From Chrysopilus asiliformis (Eukaryota; Arthropoda; Insecta; Diptera; Rhagionidae), in NCBI GenBank assembly GCA_964034945.1, contig OZ035960.1, positions 76,603,331 through 76,667,330 of the forward strand: a stretch of DNA of 64,000 nt. Direction: 5' to 3'. The notes beneath the pieces are model-generated. The model made no database searches. It was not told the DNA's origin and was given only the letters and a program-made list of their open reading frames with translations. Made by a program: the position numbers and the translations under genes. Positions 34,358-49,300 of this stretch are shown piece after piece. Positions within the stretch are counted from its first letter, which is position 1. Each line of letters begins with the position of its first letter.

Positions 34358-37300
34358 CTAAAACAAAAAGAATTTAGTTAGCTACAACATATATGCTAGG
34401 GTGGCCTTTATCTTGCACCGCTCGGAAAAGTATAAAATAATGTTTTTTTATATTCCCCCCATTCACATCGTACCGATTTCAATCCGTAGCACCCAAATAT
34501 ACACAGTTCCCTGGTCTATGTCCTCTCAAAATTTGATATTTGGAAGATATTGCATGATGTGACAAAATAGTTATCGAAAAGCCTTATGACAAAATTTAAT
34601 CGGTGCTACGGTTTCAACAGCAGTACGACATGAATGGCTGAAGTTTAAAGACGTGTTATTTTATACTGAAACCGTTTTTTATTTATTTTTAAACATGTTT
34701 TTTTTACACATTTTAGGAGTTTTTTGGCATTTTAAGTAGATTTTTGAAGTAGAAATGATAAGCAATTGTATTCAGTTCACTTGCGGGGCACCGATCATAT
34801 TCAAATCATATGGTCCGTGGATATCAAAAGCTAAGACTACTTCGAAATATGGCGGCATGAAATGTTTTAAGTGTGGTGATTTTGGACACAAGATGAACAT
34901 GTACTCGTCGAAAAAGGATCGAAAATCAAAGCCAGCACCAAAAAGTATGATGAGTCTTATGTGGGTGGCAAGTCACACAGTGTATTAGCGAATAGGGCAT
35001 GCTTTCGTAATAGTGGTTGTACAGCGCATTTGTGTGGCAATCCAGAACCATTTAAGTCGATAGTATTCAAAGATACTTATATGTGCCTCCCTTCCGTACT
35101 AATTTAATATCGGTTGCAAAATTACGAATAAGGGACATGAAGTGACTTTTCGTGCAGATAATGCTTGTGTACGATATTAACACGGCAATGAATTTGTGAT
35201 CATTAACACGGCAATGTATTTGTTATATCGTTCGAGAAAATACCGATTGTGCGTGGGCGGTTGAACAAAATTTGAGTTCTGCAGTAGGATTTTTGGCAAA
35301 TTCGATAAATAACGATCTGGAAAGTTCGCTAAGGGTATTATTTTGTACAGGTGGTTATTTTTCCCTCTGGCGGCGAAAACAATCTTGACAATAGCAGCAA
35401 ATTTAAAATTTGTTTTAAATTCGACATACATATTTTGAAAAGTAAACAAATAATAATTTTCTTTCGAAAAAGTGTAATATCTAGCTGTGAAAAGTATTTA
35501 TATAAGTCGGGCGGCCAGCCGGCAGTTTTTTATGCAATTCTAGATGGATTTCCGCACACTTTTACTTTGAAAAACAAAATAGAAAAATCTCCAAAAATCG
35601 TTTTAGAAGGATTAGCCAAATGAAAAGGTTTTACGTTTTTGGGGGAAAAAAATTAACAATCACAACAAAAAGCAGGTGTCTGTCTCGTAGAGACGGCTAG
35701 AACACGTGGATCCGCCTACAACGATCGCCAATACTACATATTTAAGTAAGAAATTTTAGTGAAAAGGAAATTAAAGGAACAAATTTTTATTTAAAACATA
35801 ACAAAAGCTATAATTGCCAATCTGGCAATTATTGAAAATCCGTATGGTGATTTAAGTGAACGGCGAACAGTTGTATCAAAATTCCAGTTTGAAGTCAAAC
35901 TTTCTAATTAGATTTTTTTTAATTTATTCCAATCGGATTTTGATGTATGGGAGTTTTATGTAGAATCATATCCTAAATAACTTTTGTTTTTGCACTTTTT
36001 TGATAAGATGCACCGTTTTTGAGATATTCGGTTTCCCCATACGGGTATAATAATTTTATTTATAATTGGTTTATGATAAGAGAAGTATGAAATAAATATC
36101 ATACATACAGTGTTCAAACGCTCCCATTTCTAGTCTTTCGTTCAAATTAGTTATATATATATAATGACGAAGGTTTTCCGTAAATTTATTACTATTTCAT
36201 AGATTCTACTACTATTTTTCGGCCGATTTACTACGATTTCGAAAATCAAAAGTCACAACCCTGAACAGAACTTTAATGCTGGGAGCGAAATATCGCTCTC
36301 TTACTAATGAAATCCATACTTATATAAGTGTGTGCATCATATCCAACAGCCATCGCTCGAGGCTTTCATTCATTTTTATGCGAGACCCACAAACCGCTTT
36401 GAACAAGAAGCGAAAACTTAAATGGAAATCATTCCCAAGAACGAGAGTCGGAAACCACAGCAAACGCTTTTGCCGTTAAGAACGAAACTTTTAAGAGCGA
36501 AAAGAACGAAATAACATGACATTCAATACATCAGATTCAATACACACAAAGGAGGAGCATAAACAGAGTATAAATGTGAAATCTGTACTACAAGCAGCAA
36601 GCACAGCATAGCAGCGGCAGTGAAAATTTAGATTTTGCTTCTTTAAAAGATAATTGAACATAGTTTAACAAAACAAAATACCCTAAACAATGCTTTAATG
36701 TAGGCCTCATCTTATAACACAGTTTCTGTTCGGATGTCACCACAAACTATCGAGTATCATCGATTGCAAATTTGTTATCATGGCAGCAAGCCGATTTTCC
36801 AACTTGTACCCCCATAACCAAAATCCAAGACGTATCCACGTCAAAAAATGTCACAGAAATAAACACAAATGGTTGAGGTAAATTCCGTTTAGGGATTTTC
36901 GAATCATATTGGAAGTTGATTTTATCTCACCAAACTAGCTTGGAAAAACTGATTCCCGAAGAAGAATCTCGTGCCACTGTGTGCAGTGAATTAGAAGATC
37001 TTTATTGTGAGGTTAAATGTAAAATTTTGTCTTTGATGTATGGCAAAAGAAGATCCAGTACGATAGAGGGTTTAGCCAGTGTGTCCAAGCCCATATGTCC
37101 ACTTCCACGCCCAAGTTCCCCCCTTTAAAGTTGCAAATGTTTCAATGCCACATTTAACATATTAGTGTACGAGGATTCTGACAGATTTACTACTGAAAAG
37201 TAAAGTCATCTTCGTTGCTGTTTGTCAAATGCCGCTCTGCGAACGATCGAGTCTTGCTGCTACTTACGAGCAGGCTTTGTTAAAATTAAAGGAGACACGA

Positions 37301-40300
37301 CAGCAAGGTTTTTATATTTCAAGAACACATATCCAAGTTGTTTGATTTGATAGACTCAGCCTATGAACTTAGCATTCGCTTCGAACTTCTTAGTCGGATA
37401 GAGAAATCACGAATTCATTGGTCATACATCTCGTTTGTTCAAAATTAGACACTAATTCTCAAGCAAAATGGGATGAGTTGACGGATTATAAAAGATTACC
37501 CTCATGGAATGATTGTGAAGCTGTGTCAACATTTCAACATTTTTTAAATGGCGATATTTTCCCAAGAATTCCATACCATACAGCACTTCTGAAAATTGTC
37601 TGGAAAGTACCGAATTTCCCGAAGAAATTCACTGTTTAAAAAAGAAGGATCCATTTCTAGATAACTTCGGAGATCTACCGAAGAAACGGGTCAATCCCAC
37701 ATAGCATAGGGGTGGATTTCTACGGCCCTATTTGGACGACTTATAACATCCGAGGGAAGCGCCCATTTTTTTGTACGCTTCGTATCTCGAGGGGTTCATC
37801 TGGAACTCGTATCAGATTTGACGTCCGACGCTTTCATCGCTTCATTGAAAAGATTTTTTAGGCGACAATGACTCTGCAAGGTGCTCTTTTACAACAATGC
37901 AACAAATTTTGTGAGTGCCCCGCGGCTGTTGGCTGAACTTCAGGACCAATTTCTTAGCGAAAATGTGCAAAGGGACATCGCATGATGGTGCGCAAAAGAT
38001 TGAGTTTCGACATATTCCACCCAGAGCTCGGCAGGCGGCAATAAAGTCTGCGAAAACTCTTCTTTACAATACATTTCAAGTTGCGACTTTATTCTTCGAT
38101 GAATTAACGACTGATTGCTGCCAAATCGAAGCCGTGCTGAATTCGCGGCCAATATGTTCTATATCGGATGACCCCAACGACGAACACTTACTAATTCCGA
38201 ATCACTTCTAGTATAATGCGCCTTTACAGTGTTTCGTGGAGCCTGATTTCTCTTGTTTATCTGCGTCATACTTGCAAAGATGGCGTAGCATATCGCTCCC
38301 ACAGTAACATTTCTGGAAGAGGTGTACCGCTGAATATTTATCATCGCTACATCACCGTTATAAATGGAAATTCTAGGACCCAATTGTGCTAGTGGGAATG
38401 TTCATGAAGACAACCTTCCACTACAAAAATTGTTGCTCGGGCGAATAATAAATACGATATTAAATCCCGACCAGAAAGTATGAGTTGTGAATGTTTGCAC
38501 TAAGGCTGAAACGATTCGTCTCGTACGCACAAAATTGCACCGCTGACGCCTAACAATGAAATTTGACACCTTAGAAACTGTCAAAGAGACCGGTATGTAT
38601 TTGAATTTAATGTAGAATTTCATAGCTCACTGTAGTTCACTTTAACTAAACAAAGAAAAAAACGAATTCAAAATTTACTGTTGCTTCGACGAACAGAAGC
38701 CTATTTTGAAATCTAAGAGATTATTAATTTTTTAACCTCGATTTGTAATCAAGTACATAGTTTGGAAATTAGAATTTTTTGATGTTCGAATTTGAGTTTT
38801 ATTTATAAAGGTAAAAACGCTCACCTTTATTTACATAGCTTCCAAGCTTTATCAAAGCTTTTATCTGTAGTAAATCAAACCGATAACGGGACTAAATACT
38901 GTAACACTGAATTTAATAAATATTTAGCGGAACAAGGTATCGAACGGAAATTGACATTTCCTCGCACTGCTCAGCAAAACGGAGTCGCCGGACACCTTAT
39001 TGGACATGGCAAGGTGTTTATTAATACAATCGGGCTTAAGCGCGTTGTTTTGGTCGAAAGCTGTCAGCACAGCCATTCGCTATCGGTGTCCCACTAGCAA
39101 TTTAAATTCGCAAATTCCTTTCGAAAAGTGGACTGAGAGTAAATTGAATATCAATTATATGAGGAAATTTGGATCCAAAGTGTGAGTTTTAGTCAAGAAT
39201 CCTAATAAGGACAAACTCGCGCAAAGGTGTATTCGTCCTCGCGATCAAAAAATATTCCGAGTATGGTAAATAATTAAAATTTTCTTATTGTGCATTCCTA
39301 CTTTGCTATCTCCCTCAATAATTCTACCTCTTTCACGATTCCCACAGTTAAATCAATCCCAACGGATGACACTACCCAATACCTATTTTGTTGCGGAAGA
39401 TATTGAAATATTATTAAGATAATTTTACGTCGCTGATTCCGAATCTGCTAGTGGGGTGCACAGATTGTCTCTAGTTTTTGAGAAAAGTCTAAAAAAGATT
39501 TTTTTTTTAAAACCCATATATCTAAAATAAAATTTTTTTTGTTACCGGGGATATTTCTATAAGTTTAGAGTAATTTGACATCGCTGAATCTGTGGTTTGG
39601 GGAAATTCTCTCTAGTTTTTGAAATTTGGCAAAAGATATGGGCTTTCTTAAGGACTAAAATTTTTTCTTTTTGTCAAATCTCAAAAACAATTTTTTTTAA
39701 CTGATGAGGTGAGGTGGGTCCAGTGGACCCACATTGACTTTTCTCTCTTTGCTATTTCTCATGTTTTCAGCACAGTGACTCTGAAATCTTCAGTACCTTC
39801 ATACAGTATGGTGTTGTGTGCTGAGTTAAAAGCACGGATTTGGTATGTGATTAGAACAAGTCCATTAGAAACCACCTCTTCATTTACGCATATGATTTTC
39901 ACCTCATAAATTAAGGGTTAAATAGGATTCAATTGGTTTGGGACGGAGTAGTCCGATTGAGTTTTGATTTATGGACAAGTTATGTAAAATCATATTCTAA
40001 ACAAATTTCGGCATCATAAATTCTTTGATATGACTCGTTGTCTCCGAGAAAATCGAAAAAACTTTTCATCTGTATGGGGGAGGAGAGAAAGAATCAAGTC
40101 TCTAGTTTTACTTCTTGTGTTCACGGACGGACAGATTTAAAACATCCTATTGTGTCCGACGGTTGGTTTGATCCGTTAAAAACGGTATACTAAATCTTAT
40201 ATACTACTGCAAATTTCCCATATAGAGTAAAAAAACAATTGCCTAAATTTTCAAGCGTGAATCTAAATTTTCAAATAGATATAAAAAATACCTAATTTTT

Positions 40301-43300
40301 ATACCCGTATGGTGAAACCAAAGGGTATATTAACTTTGCCTTACCGTTTGTAACGCCAAGATCCCGTCATCGCACAAAAAAATGAATTACACCAGTGTGT
40401 TTAGAATGATAAAAAAAATTGAATTTTGCATGTCCGTCCGTCTGTCCGTCCGTCTGTCTGTGGCGCGGATTGCGGGCGCACGGATTGAGCTAGAGACTTG
40501 AAATTTTGCACAGATCCGTTTTTCGTAAAATGCGAGGCTAAGTTCATTAATGGGCAAAAATGGACCATTAGGGGGGGTACCCCCCATACGAACGAAAACA
40601 ATTTTTGTGAATATCTCAAAAACGGAGCATCTTATCAAAAAACTCCAAGAACAAAAGTTATTTAGGATATGATTCTACATAAAACTCCCATACATCAAAA
40701 TCCGATTGGAATAAATTTTAAAAAATCTTATTGGAAAGTTTGACTTCAAAGTGGAATTTTGGTACAACTGTTCGAATTTTGATACGAATATCACCATACG
40801 GGTTTTCAATAATTGCCAGATTGGCAATTATAGCTTTTGTTATGTTTTTTCACTTGTACTTGGTTTTACGCGCTGTTTGAACAGTTTGCTGCGTTGGTTG
40901 AACGGATATACAGCTAAAAAATCATAATATTTATTACTCGCCCCGATGTTAAAGAAATTGCTCGGTGATTGCTGCTATTCATTACAAGTGATTTAAAAAA
41001 TTGAACATCTCGTTTTTCATGAGTTTTTAATCATAAATTATACAGCAAAAATTTAATACAATTCTGATATACTGGGTTATAAGTAAAATACTTACATAGT
41101 GAGGTCCTAATTCCTTATTAAATTTGGTTGGATCGCATTCATGAATACTTTGAATATTTAAACGGAATACTAATTCAAAGCGTGGCCATATCGCAGCTTG
41201 CATAGAATCCCAATACCTGAAATTTAATAAAAGGTAATTTTATTATATATGTTACCGGCTAAATACAATTCCAGGCTAAACTATTTTACCTTAGGCCAAA
41301 CTACTTTGGCCTAGGCTAAACTAGTTCGTCCTAAAAGTTATAGGATAAATTAGTTTAGCCTAAGCAAAACTAGTTCGTCCTAACAGAAAAACGCACCATC
41401 TAGGATAAACTGTCGGCTTACCAAATTGAAGTATAGTGAATTAACATCCCTTCCAACATTACACTGCCCTATTTTTAACATAATTTTTCTAAGCATTTTT
41501 GTCCAAGATGTCAACAAAATTCTGACAAAGGCTGTCTCCGCGGGATATATCATTTGCAGGCCATGAAAAAAATTCAATTTATATCTAATCGAGGCGAGGT
41601 TTTACATAGAAAATTTTTCGTGACCTTGGATTGACAATGTAAATCTGTAAAAAGTGTTCCGCAAAAATCAATTACTTCCGCCTAAGGCACACAGATTATT
41701 ATTTTTTGCAGACCATTGCAACAGCTTTATAGTGATAACACAATGATGTGTCAACGCACACGTTATCTTTGACATTTGCGCTATGGCTTTGAAACGTCTG
41801 TACTTCACTAATTTTATTTCAAAGAAAATGGAAATAGTTTATTTAAAATAAAGGCTATTTGGAAGACTTTAGAATTTGTTGCAGGACCAGCAAAAAAGCA
41901 CATAAAAGCGACTGATTATGGTGGATTCAAGAAAATATATTCAAAGAGATACAGACGACTTCTTTACCAAATATTTTAATTAAATGAAAGCCACGACTAT
42001 CCACAGCATATTTTGAAGTCACTAGGATGGTCATCGAATATATTTAATTTATTTTCACCGGAATTTTTATCTTATTATTTAAATTAATGCTTCCTTGACT
42101 GCATCATTTGCTTCACAATTTTCCAAAAATCACTCTCAAAACACAAGTTTCATCCAAATGTCAAAGCACCAACGTGTCTGAAGGTAGTCATTACTTGAAT
42201 TCCTCGACCATATGAATTTTTAACATTGTTCGGTACTAACCGTCAGCAATTATCACCCGATGCACCTGTATCGCCACGTGAGGCAGACAACGCATAAGAC
42301 AAACGAAATACGACCTGTTGTTACCTTTCGCTGCTGACGATGCGTCTGGAAAATGTTCTCACGGGAACCATGTAGAATTTAGAATTTAGAATTTCCAATG
42401 TTAAGAAATTTTGTATATAAATAATGATTTGTAAGAATAAAAGTTAGTTACAGTTAATCTTTCTTTGAGTGTCAAACAAGTGAAGAGGCCCCACCAGAGG
42501 TAGCCGCACTGCAGTTCAAATTAAGTTTTACATGGAAGGGAAGAAGCTCCATTCCAACATTTTTGGTGACCCCGACGTGATGGACACATTCATCGACATA
42601 GCAGCTCGCCAGTCCCAACTGCTACAGAAAGCACGGCCCAAGCAGACGCACAGAAGAATATCTCATCCGGCGACAACAAAATTTAGAAGATCTATGGCAA
42701 ACATATGACAGCAATCATCGGTTGATTTTGGGATGCCTGAAAAACGAAGATTTGGAACATCCATACTTCAAGGCCAATCATCGATCCAACGTTGAGGCAT
42801 TATACAAGAGTCTCAAAACGAAAATCGAAGCAGCCCTTCTAGAGCCAGTATCCACTGTTCAAACCGGGCCAAGCCCACCAAAGGATGACCAACCTCAACA
42901 AACTACGACCAAGATGATTCGGCAGCAAAAGGCCAACATGGCGGCCTTGGAGCGACTATTGCAACGCTTAGAAGAAGAATCTACAAAAACGTATAGCAGA
43001 ATGTATTACTCTTAGCAGCTGAAGATGATTCAAATGTATTGGCAAACTTCAATGGACATGCATGGCATCATCATGGCCAACGACTTCCAGCCAAGCGACT
43101 ACGACGAAGGGTCATACTCGGACCTGGAGTCTCGACAGTTTCAAGCAGTTGTGCGTTTGAGGGAAGAGATAGAAAAATTACAACCCCCTTCGAGCTTTTT
43201 TCAGCACGCTCCTCATTTCGGCTTGCCACAAATTAAAATTCCGACATTTGATGGAAGCTACCTGAAATGGACGGAATTCCACGATCTGTTCAATCAACTC

Positions 43301-46300
43301 ATACATTCCCAGCCAATGGGAAATGTGCAGAAGATGTTTCACCTGAAATCTAATCTATCAGGGGAAGCTGCAAAAATCATCCAACATCTACAAATATCCA
43401 AAGAAAATTATGTCCCTGCATGGGACCTATTGAAGACTCGGTACAGCAACATCCGGCTATTGGTCTCCGCTTCTCTTCACAAATTATTCTCTCAACCTCC
43501 TATAGCGGAGAATTCTGCTTCAGGGGTGAAGAAGTTTCATGACGTCAAGGAGTGCATCTCAGCATTGAATAATTTAAAAATCAACACTGATAATTGGGAC
43601 CCAATGGTCCTATATTTTCTAACTCAAAAACTGGACAGGGAAACGCACAGGCTTTATGAGCAGTCTCTAAAGGATCCACGCGATTTACAGAAGTTATCCG
43701 GCTTCTTAAGCTTCCTCGAGTCTCGCTTTCATACATTAGAGAGCTTGGGCGATCGAAAGGACAGACAACAAAAACAGAACTTCAATTCACGGTCATCGTT
43801 GTTGTCCACCCACCAGCAAACTTGCTCCTGTTGCAAACAGGTCAATCACAGACTTCACAAATGCAAGAAATTCTTGCAAATGTCTATCAACGACAGGATC
43901 CAGTATATAAAGAAGCATTCCTTATGCGAGAATTGCCTTCAGCCAGGTCACGCAGTCAATGCTTGCCTTTCACGCCATTGCTTCAACTGCAATAAACGGC
44001 ACCATACGCTAATACACCAAGTTGCTCAGTTAAGGGCAAGCGAGACACCCGGATTAGCTATCTCGCAACCGGTGCAATCTCAGGTCGGCTTGTTCACGAC
44101 AGGCGCAACCTTAGCGAATGAAAAACAGAGTTACGTATTCCTCGCCACAGCATTGTTACATGCGCTTGATAAGCATGGTATCCCAGTTGAATGCAGAGCC
44201 ATATTGGATACAGGATCTCAAAACAATTTTATTTCTGAGAAACTATGTAAACGATTGGGTTTGAGTACAACAAACACCCAATTAAACCTGGCTTGTTTAG
44301 GGTCAGCGACCCTACAAACACAACGAAGGGTATGTGTTCATTTACGATCACAAAAAACGAACTTTACAGCCGATTTGGAAGCGTTCATTTTACCACAAAT
44401 CGCCCCACAACAACCCAGCAGATTTATCGACATAAGTTCATGGTCGATTCCACAAAACATTCAACTCGCCGATGCGCAATTCCACCAACCAAGGGGGATC
44501 GATCTTCTAATAGGAGCAGAGTTATATTGCGACTTGATGACCATCGGACAAATAAAGTTGGGTCCAAACTTACCAACCTTACAAAATTCGCTCTTAGGAT
44601 GGATCGTTTTGGGTAAGGCTGCCAACTTACCATCTTCAGAATCTTTTTGCGGCATCGGTGTCAGCCTAGATGAAAGAATTCGCAGATTTTGGAAACTTGA
44701 AGAAACAGAAGCTCCTGAAAGGTTGCTCTCCTCCGAGCAGCTGGCTTGCAGAGAACATTTTTATTCAACTTACCGTCGGGACCTGAACGGCAAGTTTATC
44801 GTAAAACTCCCATTCAAGCCGATGAACTCTGAATTGGGCGACTCTTGCCAACAAGCACAGCGGCGGTTCTTGGCATTAGAAAGAAAATTCTCTAGAATGC
44901 CAGAATTACGACAAGAGTATGTTAAATTCATGAGAGAATACGAGGCAATGGGGCACATGGAGGTTCTGAGCAGAGAACTTCTTCCTCTACGTCATTACTT
45001 TGTGCCTCATCACGCGGTACGAAAACCAGGAAGCAGAACGACAAAGCTGAGAGTGGTATTCGATGCTTCAGCAAAAACGTCAACTAATATATCCCTCAAC
45101 GATATATTACAACCTGGTCCCACCATACAAGAAAATTTGTTCAAAAGCTATAATTGCCAATCTGGCAATTATTGAAAACCCGTATGGTGATTTAATTGAA
45201 CGGCGTATCAAAATTTCATTTGAATTCAAATTTTCCAATAAGATTTTTTTAAAACTTGTTCCAATCGGATTTTGATGTATGGGAGTTTTATGTAGAATCA
45301 TATTCTAAATAACTTTTGTTCTAGCACTTTTTTGATAGGATGCACAGTTTTTGAGATATTCGCGAAAAACGTTTTCATTCCTATGGGGGGTACCCCCCCT
45401 AATGGTCCATTTTTGCCCATTAACGAACTTAGCCTCGCATTTTACGAAAAACGGATCCACGCAAAATTTCAAGTCTCTAGCTCAATCCGTGCGCCCGCAA
45501 TCCGCGCCACAAACAGACGGACGGACATGCAAAAATTAATTATTTTTATCATTCTAAACACACTGGTGTAATTCATTTTTGTGTGTGATGACGGGATCTT
45601 GGCGTTACAAACGGTAAGGCAAAGTTAATATACCCTTTGGTTTCACCATACGGGTATAAAAACTGTAATACAGAATTTCGAAAACCACTGCACCGACTTT
45701 CATGCGGTTTTCACTTTTTCAATCAGCATTCCCTGAGGAAGGTTTATGTCTTTAAATCATAATTCTATAACAAAAGGAAGCGAAGATTTTAGTTTTAATA
45801 GAATCTAATCAAATCGATCAAGGATATTGAAAAGCACATCCAATTTGCTCATTAACATGCGATACGAAGAATCATGGGAAAAGTGAAATTTTTTCCCTTT
45901 AAAGATCAACTACATTCAGCAAAAAGTACACAAAGGAGAAAAAGTGGAAAACGATACGTTCTGCTCTGTTCATTGCATTTGACATTTTGCATCATTCTGT
46001 TTAATTTTCTAAAAGTCAACCAAGTTAACCCTTTCCGCATTGTTGTATATATATGAACCATGCCAGTTTGAATTCAAAGAAAAAAAATATTACAAACAAA
46101 ATTACTTTTACTGCATACTTTCTCAAATAAAGACCATACCGCCAGCGAATAGCGAAACAACTACCTCCAACTGTTATCAATGCAAAGTACTAATCTCAGA
46201 TCATTTTCAAGTACTAATCTCAGATCACCAACTGACTGGTGGTGTAAACGAGAATTAAAAAATCGTTTCAAAATTTAAAAACCCACTTATAGGATTTGAA

Positions 46301-49300
46301 TTAATATTGATTACATTGAATATCCATTATATTATTTGATAAAGGTGAGTTACTACATATTTTTTAAAAAACCTTATTTATTTGTTTGGTCTAAATATGA
46401 ACCATCATGCATTTACAAAGTAAAATGGTTTTAATGTGTTATGGTTTTAATGTGATATTACCCAATGTGCATATTTTTCCATATATGAACCAAAGTGGTT
46501 TTTTATTATTTTCTATGTTTCTAATAAAAAAGGAAAATAACTAATAACGTGTTATTTTCCTTTTTTCTACAATATAACTAATATTTTATTCGAATAATCT
46601 TAAAAAATCATGCAGAAAGGTGTTAAAGCTCAACTAGATCTTAACTTTCAATTCGTATTTTTGACTTTCCCCACTTTTTGCATTTTTTGCTGAATATGGT
46701 TAATCCTAAAAGTAAGCGGCGCATTGGATTACAATATTGAAATTGATTTTGTGTAAATTGTTTCATTTTATTTTATAACTTGATTGATTTCCAATTATGC
46801 CGAAACGAAAATCTAATATAGAAAAGTAGATATATTCAAAATACTTTTGCATTTCATGTAATCTTATTTTAAAAAACAAGTACGAAATTTTTCAAAATAT
46901 CAATATCGATCAACTGGCAAGTGATCTGCCGTCTTGCTGAAGTGGAAAATCGACAGCAGTCGGTTTTTGGGGGGTTGATATTTTTGTGTGGGTAGCATAC
47001 ACAGGATGTTAGAGAATAAAAACTACATTGCTACACGGAGCCTCTAGGGCTCTGGAAGGCGATTTCTGATACAGAATATAAAAACTCCAAACGAAATTTT
47101 GGTTACAAAAATACTACAGACGAAAACTCGGAAGCCCAATCATGTACCATATTCCTCTTAAATGACTAATTTTCTAACTTACCTGTCAAGAGCTGGAACA
47201 CAGCGTTTATGACACATCAATTGGTAGCGGAAAATAAGTTGAATGCAAAGAAACATTGCAATAGCATCAAAACAATCCTGAATATAGGTTTCCAAATGTT
47301 TCTAAAAAAAATAATTTAATTTTTAGTATAGTATGCTGTAGTACAGGCTTTCCTCGATTTGTAAATAATTAGGCATTTATACAACATACATCCATCCCCC
47401 GTTTTACACAGTTTTCTTGCACAATTTCGAAATAACACAGTGTTTTTGAAAAATATTGTCTTCTTTTCACACAGTTTTATTTTTTACACGATCTAAAATC
47501 TACAAAATTACATCTACTTCATACATTAGAGATCGAGCGATAGAAAAAATGGAAAAAATATTATTAATGGCTGGATCAGATATGGCTGCCTGCACGAATA
47601 AAAACTGTCAATTTTTGCAGCCGCTGCGAATTGTCCGACAGTTTTTTTGTAATAATCCGGCCATAACATGGATTGAAGATGGTACCCGGAAACGCATGCC
47701 AGGAGAGACCAATACCCTTAAGCAAAAATATTGAAGGATTTATGACAAAATGACAGAAGCAGAAGCCTCTACATCATTTTTTGGAAAGACACGCGATTCA
47801 TAATGTTAAAATAAAAATAGCCTCGGCTAATGAAAGAGATACCAAGGAATATCCTTAGATGCAGAATAATAGAAGAAAGTGAATATACTCCTGACCAGGT
47901 TTTTAATGTGGACGAAACTAGTCTTTTTTAGAAGAGGATGCCAAGCTGGACATTTATAACTAAAACTGAAAAACATTCTCCTGGTTTTAAATTGACTAAA
48001 GATCGTATTACGTTTTTATTATGCTTCGGGGGACCGTATGTTAAAACCACTTGTAGTCAATCGGTCATCTCGTCTACGAATAATGAAATGAATTGATTTT
48101 AATCAAACAAAAACATAAGAAAAGCTACAATTGCCAGGGGCCAATCGTCAAATATAGAGTATGACAGACAAAATGTTTATTTAAAAAAATCCATTTAGGA
48201 AGGCGGAACGGAGTGGTCCGATTGGATTTTGATGTATCGAACGGTTATGTAATATCATATTCTAAACAGATTTTATATTTATAAATTTTTCAATAGGCCT
48301 CACTGTTTGCGAGAAAAATGCAAAAAATTGTTTCGTTTGTATGGGGGATAGGAGAAGGAATAGTCAAATTTTGCCCGTTCAAGAACTTAGCCTAAATTTT
48401 CAAGTCTCTAGCTCAATCCTTTCGAAAGTTATGGTGTTCACGGACAGACAGACAGACGGACAGACATGCAGAAATCAAAATCTTTTGGCATCCATAACAC
48501 CCTGGTGTAGTTATTTGGTTCTAATCTATTGGTTCTAATATACTACTATAAAGTATAAAAAGTGGGTTACGCCAGCAGGTTTTAGTTCCTGGTTTCATAA
48601 ATGTTTCGATGCAGAAGTCAAACGTTATCTAGAAGGCAAAGGTATAGATTTTAAAGTTCTTCTGGTAATAGACAATGCACCGGGACATCTATATGTTGGG
48701 CATCCTAATATATTCAACTTCAGCCGTCATACTAAGGAATCACCTCAACATTCAAACCATATTATATACGGCAAAAATGTGCTGAAAGGAACATTAGCCC
48801 TAGCCCCCTATAAGAACGAATGGTCTGAAAATGGTATATACGTGGAAAATAGATAGGCTCATCTGTGGAAAGAGATAAAAACTGCGCGAAAATTTGGCCA
48901 GAGAAAAATGTATTGTATTTCCTCTGCTTACACAATTGAATCGAAAAGTTATACCGAAAACATTTTTCGAGCAAAGGACGCTTAATTTAAAAATCAAATA
49001 GCGCTAAATACAAAATTTAAACTTTTTATCAAATTTATCGACAAAAATTTTTTGGTTTTACTGTTTACATGATACTAGCAGACCCTTCGTTGCCAGATAA
49101 AGTTTTTTGTATAGATTTTAGAATGCCAAAAAACCATAAATAACTTTAAAACTTTTGGGAAAAAACGTTATCCTTACAGGACCTTCCGTTTCGAATTTTA
49201 AAATTCCAACAGCAGAGCCATGATCAGCGACCCCAAAAACCGCCTTATGCCAATTTTTGCGGGGAAAATGGGAAAAAGGATATTTGCGTTATCCTTACAG

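Larger units (their letters stand above)
34358..41095 (-). other. Vps52 intron 5 (6738 nt), filled with transposon fragments
   Basis: It contains copia pieces, a broken BEL/Pao element, two DINE copies, a diverged DINE-like element and dispersed repeats, all annotated separately. The first about 480 nt (34358-34837) and 35180-35670 hold nothing recognised. Confidence 0.85.
41217..47182 (-). other. Vps52 intron 4 (5966 nt)
   Basis: It holds a BEL/Pao element with 5' LTR and a DINE, plus unassigned AT-rich sequence (41400-42226 and 45663-47182). Near 46310-46500 the phrases ATATGAACCA and TGGTTTTAATGTG recur, unexplained. Confidence 0.85.
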
